Shown here piece by piece: positions 1 to 6,069 of a stretch of DNA of 6,879 nucleotides. The notes below the pieces were generated by a model. That model was not told the origin of the DNA and did no database searches. It worked only from the letters and a program-made list of their open reading frames with translations. The DNA lies in the NCBI GenBank assembly GCA_937919305.1, contig CALFQW010000119.1, forward strand, positions 1 to 6,879. Reading direction: 5' to 3'. The position numbers were made by a program, and so were the translations under genes. Source of the DNA: an uncultured Candidatus Saccharibacteria bacterium (GTDB lineage: Bacteria > Patescibacteriota > Saccharimonadia > Saccharimonadales > Saccharimonadaceae). Position 1 is the stretch's first letter. Every line of letters starts with the position of its first letter.

Positions 1-989
1 TTTTTGATGAGTTTATCCTCGAGATAAACACTCATTTTTTTAGTTTTCGGGTGATAATCTATCCGAATTTCGTATTTTTCCGCCATTGCTTGGAAGTAGC
101 CACTGTTCCACATCTCTTTAAACAACACGGCCAGCCGAGAGTCACTACTTATCGTTTGTTTTACTGTAGTGTTGTTTGCGGCCGCCAACTGAACTGTACC
201 GTCCGGAAGAGTTGTTGCTACTTGCTGTAAATTCATATCGTTAAACTCATATCCGATTAGCGGCACGCCATCTGGGATGATTTTGTCACCTATACTCCTT
301 GCCCCGTCGGCAAGATCAGTAACAGCTTTTGTTCCCTTTTTCGCTGCACCAACTACAGTTACGGCTGCGGCATCCTTTACTGAATCTATGCCGTCCACCG
401 TCTTGTTTAGTGCGTCCACCCCTAGCTCTAGGCCTGTCTTTGCGATGATTGCACCACGAACGAGTGGTATAGCTTTCACTACTTCGTAGGCAACTTCTTT
501 TATACCGTTTGCGATCATGACAGGTATCAGGACTGCGATGAGTGGTAACAATAAGAATGCAACGATAATCGGAAATGAAACGATTGCAACATATATTTTG
601 TTCTTATCTTTCTTATTGATCCCAATCGCTTGGAGACCTTTCTCAAAGCCCTTGTCTGCAACTGTAGCACCTGCTTGTATTGCCGTAGAAACACCGCCTG
701 TAGCCGCTCCACCTCCAGCTGCAACTGCTGCGCTAGCTGCTTTTTTCGCACCTTCTTCAGCTGCTTTTTTCCCTAGTTCTTGCCCTGCTTTTTTTCCTGC
801 AGTACCTGCAACTTTATTTTTAGCCTTGTCCGCTATCTTATCTTTGGCTTTATCTGTGGCGCGACCAACTGCCTCTTGACCGATACCACCGGCTATCGAC
901 TGATTGGGTGTTTCACCAAACTCATCAGGATCTAACTCCCTTCTTGCTTGCTGCTGATCGTACCAGTCATCGTCATTTTGCAATAACAT
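1..989 (-). CDS. Single-pass membrane protein of T4SS operon, PrgK/VirB1 position (3' end missing)
   Basis: The frame is open from an ATG at 989 to the left edge: 329 codons with no stop. It begins 9 bases after the virB4 stop; AAGG at 997-1000, overlapping that stop, is a plausible ribosome-binding site 7 bases from the ATG. The visible protein starts with an acidic stretch (residues 5-27), then a Lys/Ala/Gly-rich segment (about 40-115) with repeated GKKA-like units. One strong membrane segment (about 132-159) follows, preceded by KKDKNK, which predicts a cytoplasmic N-terminus. Past the membrane there is an Ala/Val/Lys helical region, then a more globular part with a likely beta-hairpin (YEIRIDYHPKTKKMSVYLED) near the cut. 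I recognise no enzymatic domain. In pCF10-type systems the gene after VirB4 encodes a membrane-anchored cell-wall hydrolase (PrgK, VirB1-like), so a hydrolase domain could lie beyond the edge; this is positional inference only. It could also be a VirB6-like accessory. The coding frame is near certain, the function unknown. Confidence 0.85.
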   Translation of the reverse strand, partial: MLLQNDDDWYDQQQARRELDPDEFGETPNQSIAGGIGQEAVGRATDKAKDKIADKAKNKVAGTAGKKAGQELGKKAAEEGAKKAASAAVAAGGGAATGGVSTAIQAGATVADKGFEKGLQAIGINKKDKNKIYVAIVSFPIIVAFLLLPLIAVLIPVMIANGIKEVAYEVVKAIPLVRGAIIAKTGLELGVDALNKTVDGIDSVKDAAAVTVVGAAKKGTKAVTDLADGARSIGDKIIPDGVPLIGYEFNDMNLQQVATTLPDGTVQLAAANNTTVKQTISSDSRLAVLFKEMWNSGYFQAMAEKYEIRIDYHPKTKKMSVYLEDKLIK

Positions 990-1001
990 AGTTATACCTT
1001 A
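990..1001 (-). promoter_or_regulatory. Ribosome-binding site of the last gene, overlapping the virB4 stop
   Basis: Read on the minus strand this is TAAGGTATAACT followed by ATG. The TAA ends virB4, and AAGG (997-1000) shares bases with it and sits 7 bases before the start. This is good Shine-Dalgarno spacing and ties the translation of the two genes. It supports the ATG at 989. Confidence 0.55.
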
Positions 1002-2825
1002 GCGATTTTCTTGTGCCCCTTGGGGATTGGTTGTGATCAGATCCTGTTCGGTTGGACTTGCGATTATCTGGATGTGTACATGGTTTTGACCTGCAAAGAA
1101 TAATCCTTGACCAACTGGGAAGTTGCCCAAACGCTTCCTTTCCTCCTCGGTGAGTTTGAATACGTCACCGAGTATGTCTACCGCACTGGACGACTGCTTG
1201 AGTAGAAGTTGCATCGAACTGTTACTCACAATAGCTCGACCCATTTTGCTACTCATAAAGTCCTCAACATCCTGAGAGATCGTCGTGAGACCGAGATAGT
1301 ATTTTCGGGCACGCTTAGCGAGCGAGAACAAGAACTGCGCAGAATCATCATATTTCATGAGCTGCCAAGCCTCATCAACGATCAGCATACGCTTTCTTTT
1401 ATCCGTTCGTGTCTTGTTCCATATATGGCTTAGTACGATATACATCGCAACTGGTCGTAGTTCATCTTCAAGATCGCGTATATTAAATACCGTCATCGCG
1501 TTATTTATATCGATGTTACTTTGCTGAGAGAATATCCCTGCGAATGTTCCAGTCGTGTACTTTCTAAGTCGCTGTGCGAGCTGTGGTCCGCTGCCGCCCA
1601 TGTGAAGAAGGGTTTCGTAGAGGTCGCCAATAGTTGGCGGCACAGAGTTGTGGGTTAGAGGGTCGCTGGTTATACCTGCACGTGCATACGTATCGATCAA
1701 GGCCTGATCGAGGTCAGCTTCTTCTGAAGGGGATAGTGACGCGGTTACGGTGCCATTGGGCAACGTCTGCCCGCCACCCAGCATGAGTCTTAATAAACCA
1801 TGGAGCGTGACAAGGTTTGCACGCAGCGCATCATCAGCATCATCACCGTCTATAACTCTCGGTAGATCGAAGGGATTGATACGAACACTAGAATTTAGGC
1901 TGAGCTGTATATAGCTACCCCCGACCGCCTCAGCGAGCTTCTGGTATTCGTTTTCAGGGTCGATGATGATTACTTCGGCGCCGATCATCATGCTGCGAAG
2001 AGCCTCGAGCTTTACGGTAAAGGATTTACCCGCGCCAGACTTTGCAAAGACAACCATGTTCGCATTTTCCAGGCTGAACCTATCGAATATCACGAGACCG
2101 TTGTTGTGCATGTTAACCCCGTAGAGGATGCCTTTTTCTTGCGTGAGGTCGGCGCTGGTAAATGGAAAGCTCGTGCTGATCGCGCCAGTGTTCATGTTCC
2201 GGCGTATCTGTAGTTGGTCTGTCATCTGCGGCAGCGTGCTGTTCAGGCCTTGCTCCTGCTGAGAGCTCGCAACCTTCGAGAACACAAGCTGTTGTCCGAG
2301 GATGGTCTCCAGTTTATGCTGAACGTAGGCGAGTTCTTCTAAGCTGTCTCCGTACATAGTCATGTAGAGACCGTAGCGGAAGAATCTCTCGGCGCCAACT
2401 TGTAGTTGATCACGCAATTCTTCAGCGTCGCTGATTGCCGCCTCAAGACCTGGGTCACGCACTTTACCGTGTTCGGCGTTGATCTGGATGCTCGCTTCGA
2501 GCTGCCCTACCTTCTTGCGAAGGTTATTGAGGACAACCTGACTTTCAACTGGGTAGATAAACATACTCACATCGATTACTTCATCAACGTTCACAATCGA
2601 ACTGATCCAGCCAGTATATATCTGGCGAGGATAGCCATAGATGTATAGTGTTCGGCCATACTTTGTGCCGATACGGAAGTGCCCGCTTTGTATCTCGAGG
2701 CTCGATGGTGCTATAACGTCACGTAGTGTCGTGATGCCTTTCAGGAATTCGGCTTCTACCTCCCGTTGCTCCCGCAGGCGCTGTTGCTCGGCGACATCTA
2801 TAGCGCTTTGTTTTTTCTTTGCCAT
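999..2825 (-). CDS. virB4: VirB4-family type IV secretion ATPase
   Basis: This 608-residue protein is the cytoplasmic ATPase that powers assembly and substrate passage in type IV secretion. Residues 1-30 are charged and coiled-coil-like. Residues 31-230 match the part of the VirB4/TraC N-terminal region next to the motor (RDVIAPSSLEI at 35-45, long helices around 95-175). The RecA-like motor shows Walker A AKSGAGKS (261-268, Lys267), the IIDPENEY strand (287-294), Walker B MLIVDEAW (480-487, Asp484 and Glu485), the TTISQDVEDF motif (514-523) and the late GNFPVGQGLFFAG block (567-579). All are typical of VirB4/TraC/TrbE ATPases, so it should be active. Walker A has Ala instead of the first Gly, a variant I recall from Firmicutes and CPR VirB4s. 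The ATG directly abuts the stop of the upstream TraC-like gene (TAAATG), with GGGG at 2834-2837 as a poor ribosome-binding site. At about 600 residues it is shorter than many full VirB4s; the missing N-terminal part appears to be the upstream gene. VirD4 is less likely because there are no N-terminal membrane segments. Confidence 0.96.
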   Translation of the reverse strand: MAKKKQSAIDVAEQQRLREQREVEAEFLKGITTLRDVIAPSSLEIQSGHFRIGTKYGRTLYIYGYPRQIYTGWISSIVNVDEVIDVSMFIYPVESQVVLNNLRKKVGQLEASIQINAEHGKVRDPGLEAAISDAEELRDQLQVGAERFFRYGLYMTMYGDSLEELAYVQHKLETILGQQLVFSKVASSQQEQGLNSTLPQMTDQLQIRRNMNTGAISTSFPFTSADLTQEKGILYGVNMHNNGLVIFDRFSLENANMVVFAKSGAGKSFTVKLEALRSMMIGAEVIIIDPENEYQKLAEAVGGSYIQLSLNSSVRINPFDLPRVIDGDDADDALRANLVTLHGLLRLMLGGGQTLPNGTVTASLSPSEEADLDQALIDTYARAGITSDPLTHNSVPPTIGDLYETLLHMGGSGPQLAQRLRKYTTGTFAGIFSQQSNIDINNAMTVFNIRDLEDELRPVAMYIVLSHIWNKTRTDKRKRMLIVDEAWQLMKYDDSAQFLFSLAKRARKYYLGLTTISQDVEDFMSSKMGRAIVSNSSMQLLLKQSSSAVDILGDVFKLTEEERKRLGNFPVGQGLFFAGQNHVHIQIIASPTEQDLITTNPQGAQENR

Positions 2826-2837
2826 TTACTGTGCCCC
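2823..2837 (-). promoter_or_regulatory. TAAATG stop-start junction between TraC-like gene and virB4
   Basis: The TAA of the TraC-like gene (2826-2828) is followed with no gap by the ATG of virB4 (2823-2825). The nearest purine-rich element is GGGG at 2834-2837, 8 bases before the ATG, a weak Shine-Dalgarno match. Ribosomes finishing the first gene are well placed to restart on the second, which would keep the two presumed VirB4 halves in step. Confidence 0.5.
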
Positions 2838-3764
2838 ACTTTGATTATTGAGGTGTGGTTGAGGTGCTTCACCTTGACCCTTTTTGACGTATGTAGAGGT
2901 AAGATTCATTATGTCACCTATAGGCTCACGAACCGCTGTATCTGGATTGTACATGTTATAGTACAGTTCACCGAGTTGTTTTGTGTCGAGCTGTCTGGTC
3001 TTGACCCCCATTTGGAATAATCCACTCATAACCGCACTGACACGATTACCGATCTCTTCCTTTGCTTTGTTGTAGCTTGTTTGGTCAACAGTAACCATTT
3101 TTTGTTTGTCTGGCTTCAGGAAGGCGCCAAATATGCTTTTGCTAGCCTGCTGTATGGATGCAGCATCACCGGCAGGATAAAACGGGACGATGACATAAAA
3201 GCTCTTGTCCATGATATTTGTTTCTTGACTAATAACGTCTATAAAGTGCATATAGTCATCCATCAAAACCCCGAGAAGCATGTTGTCTTGGTCGCGTCGT
3301 ATCTTTGCGAGGCGTTCCAGGTACGGTCCGATATCAACCCTTTGAGAGCGCACAAAGATCTGTATCGGAAAATATAGCGAGTTCAAAAAGCTTTGGTAAC
3401 TATACTCGACACCTTCGCGTTCTCTGGCACTCATCAGATCAAAGTTTATTGACTGGCAGCTAACGACCGCGCGGAAACTACCGTCGTTCATAATAGCCAT
3501 TCCCTCCCGGAGCTCAGCGAGGAGTAGCGAGTTTTGTGTGCTATTTGGGTTTCGAGGAGCGTTCGCAGCTGGTTCGGGTGTTTGCTGATTATTCTGCTGC
3601 GGGGCAACAGGTGTACTTGGCGCTGCTTGAGGCTGAGCTAAGGGCATCTGCTGTTGCGCCGGTGCAGCTTGTGGGTTGGCATACTGAGGAGTCGCCTGCT
3701 GATTGCCTTGAGCATTTTGCGGCGTATTTTGCATAGGTTGCTGCGGTAATTGTTGCGGATCCAT
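2826..3764 (-). CDS. TraC-like / VirB4 N-terminal-domain protein with Pro/Gln-rich leader
   Basis: From the ATG at 3764 the protein has 312 residues. Residues 1-75 are low complexity, rich in Gln, Pro, Ala and Asn, and probably disordered. From about 78 (NSLLLAELREGMAIMNDGSF) to about 285 it is globular. It has features of the N-terminal domain of TraC/VirB4 ATPases: a strand-rich start, FPIQIFVRSQRVD (132-144), a strand FYVIVPFY (189-196) and the closing LGELYYNMYNPDTA block (264-277), which in full VirB4s comes just before the motor. No Walker motif is present, so it cannot hydrolyse ATP alone. It directly precedes virB4 with no gap, suggesting that the two chains rebuild one VirB4 and are made in fixed ratio. 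The likely role is docking the motor to PrgI or VirB6 at the membrane. The start is uncertain: an in-frame GTG at 3794 would add 10 residues, but its AGGGG sits directly against it, while the ATG has AAGGGGA 12 bases upstream. Separate TraC-like proteins next to VirB4 are, as I recall, common in Patescibacteria. Confidence 0.88.
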   Translation of the reverse strand: MDPQQLPQQPMQNTPQNAQGNQQATPQYANPQAAPAQQQMPLAQPQAAPSTPVAPQQNNQQTPEPAANAPRNPNSTQNSLLLAELREGMAIMNDGSFRAVVSCQSINFDLMSAREREGVEYSYQSFLNSLYFPIQIFVRSQRVDIGPYLERLAKIRRDQDNMLLGVLMDDYMHFIDVISQETNIMDKSFYVIVPFYPAGDAASIQQASKSIFGAFLKPDKQKMVTVDQTSYNKAKEEIGNRVSAVMSGLFQMGVKTRQLDTKQLGELYYNMYNPDTAVREPIGDIMNLTSTYVKKGQGEAPQPHLNNQSGAQ

Positions 3765-3812
3765 TAGTAAGACTGGTCCCCTTGTTCTCCCCACCCCCTG
3801 ATTAGTGACTGT
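3765..3812 (-). promoter_or_regulatory. Largest intergenic gap of the operon: G-rich leader before the TraC-like gene
   Basis: This is the only gap above 10 bases between genes of the window. On the minus strand it holds runs of 5, 4 and 4 G (3794-3798, 3789-3792, 3778-3781). AAGGGGA (3777-3783) lies 12 bases before the ATG and is the best ribosome-binding candidate. A related sequence appears at both ends of the gap: ATTAGTGACTG (plus strand, 3801-3811) and ATTAGTAAGACTG (3763-3775), an imperfect direct repeat. I see no convincing -10/-35 pair or hairpin terminator, so an extra promoter is not supported. Confidence 0.35.
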
Positions 3813-4826
3813 CTATCGCAGAGGTATTTCTACTTCTTGGTTAGGCTCATCAGATAGACGATGGGCTTCACGGGCGATTGCACTGATAGAAAGGTCATCA
3901 TTATTTGCGAGTCTTATTATATCAGGGGATGCGGTCGGAGCGCTAGGCTCATGAGCTGTTTTCTTGTCATGAGTTTCTATCACCTCTTCTTGGATAGTAC
4001 TTTGCTTCTGCTGCAAGTGTTTTGCGTATTCACTGGCTGCGTCAGTTCTTGTATGCGGCGGTTCAACACTTTTTGACGACGATCTTTTTTGGTTAGTTTG
4101 ATCTGATGGTCTGTTACGCACTGATGCGTTCACATTACTCTGCGTAGACGGACTCTGATCGGAACTCGAATTTTTAATCGACGATGTTTCAGCCGCAGGC
4201 GATTGACCCGCAACAGATGTTACTGGATTTTGTTGTGGTATGGATGCATGGGTTAACTGTCTAGCTGCCTGCATACGCTGTGAATTCGCATCAGCTATCT
4301 TCTGGTCAAACGATTGAGCAATGCCGCTCGTCATATCCATTGGGTCTGGCATCTTCTGTGCCTCAATAGCCATGGCTCCAATCCCGTTGCCATCTGGGAT
4401 GGCTCCCCTTGTTGACCAGCCATGACTGTCGACTACCTGTGCTAGATAGGCAAGTCTTTGAGAGGCTTCTTCGCCGCCGTATTCCTTGAGAGTTGGGCCA
4501 TCAGCTACCTTCAATGCGGTTATCTGGAATAAGCTCATGGTCCCTTCGGGGTCCCATCGTCGTATGCGAGGTTTGAAAAAGAATTTGATCATTGCGATCA
4601 GGTATGTTTCCATGGGCTGATCTTTCTTTAGTGGCAGAGCGAGCGCGAGTAATGCTAAGACGAACGGTATAGGTATGATGAATAACCCTATGAATATTCG
4701 AGATAGTACATACGATATGAAGATGCCGAGCCCTGCAACTAAGAGGTATATGAACTGTCGAAAGCTAAATGGCCCAAGGAGCTTATCCTCTGCTTCGACA
4801 TCTTGAGGTACTTTATATACGGCCAT
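3813..4826 (-). CDS. prgI: PrgI-family T4SS membrane protein with long disordered tail
   Basis: A 337-residue protein. Residues 1-95 fit the PrgI family: a start of the VPQDVEAEDKLLGPFSFRQ type, then two membrane helices (about 23-43 and 45-66) with a short turn, a basic segment, and FFFKPRIRRWDPEG (82-95) on the cytoplasmic side. PrgI proteins are small VirB3-like inner-membrane partners of VirB4, and here VirB4 follows two genes later. The family is normally about 110-130 residues, so about 220 residues are extra: a globular stretch including LAQVVDSHGWSTRG (127-140), a Ser/Gln/Asn-rich disordered region (about 195-300), and a C-terminal block (about 302-337) with LANNDDLSISAIAREAHR and the ending EVEIPLR. 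Long PrgI proteins with such tails occur in Patescibacteria as far as I recall. The ATG lies 3 bases after the previous stop with no purine-rich ribosome-binding site (CAACCCCTAGTCT precedes it), so translation probably depends on coupling. The family call is strong; the tail's function is unknown. Confidence 0.92.
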   Translation of the reverse strand: MAVYKVPQDVEAEDKLLGPFSFRQFIYLLVAGLGIFISYVLSRIFIGLFIIPIPFVLALLALALPLKKDQPMETYLIAMIKFFFKPRIRRWDPEGTMSLFQITALKVADGPTLKEYGGEEASQRLAYLAQVVDSHGWSTRGAIPDGNGIGAMAIEAQKMPDPMDMTSGIAQSFDQKIADANSQRMQAARQLTHASIPQQNPVTSVAGQSPAAETSSIKNSSSDQSPSTQSNVNASVRNRPSDQTNQKRSSSKSVEPPHTRTDAASEYAKHLQQKQSTIQEEVIETHDKKTAHEPSAPTASPDIIRLANNDDLSISAIAREAHRLSDEPNQEVEIPLR

Positions 4827-4829
4827 AGA

Positions 4830-6065
4830 CTAGGGGTTGCTTGGCGGCTGTTGGCCCGGACCACCGTTAAAGTTTCCACCTTGTTGTCTTTGCTGCTGAG
4901 TTGTCGATGGGGGCATCGTGGGATTCTGACCACTAGATCTGGGGACAATAAGAGTTGGCCCTGATGAGGATGAGCCCGATGTTGCTGGAGGAGGGGTTGA
5001 TGCTTGTGATGCAGGGTTTTTGGGCCCTCTAGCTACTACTGCCTGTATTGCATCGCGAATTTTTTGATTTGCGCTACTGAAGTTAGGGCTTTTTGTTGCC
5101 AATACTGCGTTTTCATACGTCATACCGTTACTAGGGTCCTTGATAGCTGCGACTTGCGTTCCGTCTCCACTGAGCTTGAGAACCTTTTCGATTTTGGTTG
5201 TGTATCCTTGCCAGAAATCTGATTGAGTTTTCTGTTGACCAGTCGCAGGGTCGGTTTCGGTTTTCGCTGTATCGATCATCGTGGCTTGATCGGTGCCGCC
5301 AGCCACACCCGCTGCGTATGATGCATCTCCGAAGTGCTGTATAGTATCAACTAATTCTGGATTTGAAAGATACATATCGCCACTCTCTCTTGCAGCACGC
5401 ACTACGCCACCAGCACCTTCTCCAGACATCGATGATTGACTATCGAGTATTTCACGTACCTTGCTTTGTGCGAACCCACCCCCGGTCTCAAGAGCTAGCT
5501 GGGCTGCGGCATAGCTTTCTGCAGGGTCGGCAGCGGTCCGTGCACGGTCTAGATATTGATTTGTTGATAAGTTATCGGCTCGCATGGTGTCTTTGTAGAA
5601 AGAAGCATCTTCTTGGAACCGTTTTTCCCTATGAGCTCGTTCAGCAGCATGAGCTTTACCTGGTCCACTGATACCGCCCACTTTTGCTGCATAAGCTTCG
5701 CTAGAGCCTATCCTTTGGTAATGAGCGTCCTCAAGCGCACGAGATATCGAGCTATCTCTACTCGACGCAACTGCTTTTCGGTTTAGCGCATAGTTTGCCG
5801 CACGGCCGGTTCTCGTCTCTGGCCTATTTTTTGCTCGTTGTGCAGCTAGCTCAAGACCTCTACGCTTTGCGGCTCCTCCGGCTGCTTTGGTCGCGCCTTT
5901 TGCTACTTGCTTTCGCATACCACGACCAATATTATTGAATGCCCCCTGTACCTTCCCTGCTACACTCCCCATCTTGAAGAAGATGACCGGTATAGCAAGC
6001 AGGGGTAGTATCAAGATAAAGGTTATTGCTAGGCCCGACATGAGGGCGACGAGAAAATCTACCAT
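4830..6065 (-). CDS. VirB6-tail-like protein: one N-terminal membrane helix plus Ala/Arg-rich cytoplasmic region
   Basis: A 411-residue protein. Residues 4-30 form one hydrophobic helix (FLVALMSGLAITFILILPLL and on). It is followed by a very basic, Ala/Gly-rich segment (about 36-110) with GRGMRKQVAKGATKAAGG, then a mostly helical hydrophilic region (110-345) rich in Ala, Glu, Ser and Asp, and a Pro/Ser/Gln/Gly-rich disordered end (350-411). The positive-inside rule puts the long part in the cytoplasm. No enzymatic motif is visible. The helix plus a basic FFKMGSVAGKVQ-type exit resembles the last membrane segment and cytoplasmic tail of long VirB6/TrbL proteins in CPR genomes. With the upstream VirB6 gene ending 4 bases away, this looks like the separated end of VirB6. 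The ATG overlaps no clear ribosome-binding site: AGAGG is only 1 base away, so reinitiation after the upstream stop is likely. It could instead be an independent scaffold protein that binds VirB4. The gene is certain, the role inferred. Confidence 0.85.
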   Translation of the reverse strand: MVDFLVALMSGLAITFILILPLLAIPVIFFKMGSVAGKVQGAFNNIGRGMRKQVAKGATKAAGGAAKRRGLELAAQRAKNRPETRTGRAANYALNRKAVASSRDSSISRALEDAHYQRIGSSEAYAAKVGGISGPGKAHAAERAHREKRFQEDASFYKDTMRADNLSTNQYLDRARTAADPAESYAAAQLALETGGGFAQSKVREILDSQSSMSGEGAGGVVRAARESGDMYLSNPELVDTIQHFGDASYAAGVAGGTDQATMIDTAKTETDPATGQQKTQSDFWQGYTTKIEKVLKLSGDGTQVAAIKDPSNGMTYENAVLATKSPNFSSANQKIRDAIQAVVARGPKNPASQASTPPPATSGSSSSGPTLIVPRSSGQNPTMPPSTTQQQRQQGGNFNGGPGQQPPSNP

Positions 6066-6069
6066 ACCT

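Noticed and set aside
527..751. Minus-strand 74-codon frame starting MRKKQLAQQ
   Set aside because: It is a different frame inside the long open frame of 1-989, which has a membrane helix and a good ribosome-binding site. The Gln/Leu richness comes from GCA-rich codons read out of phase.
999..2825. Damaged Walker A in VirB4 (Ala in place of the first Gly)
   Set aside because: The essential Gly-Lys-Ser is intact with a full Walker B, and the Ala form is a known variant in related VirB4 proteins as I recall, so loss of activity is not supported.
3777..3798. Possible G-quadruplex in the leader of the TraC-like gene
   Set aside because: Only three separated runs of four or more G are present. 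A fourth would be needed for an intramolecular quadruplex.
5363..5671. Plus-strand open frame of 102 codons, and the frame 517-879
   Set aside because: Both lie inside well-supported minus-strand genes. Their His/Leu- or Ala/Pro-rich products mirror the opposite codons.
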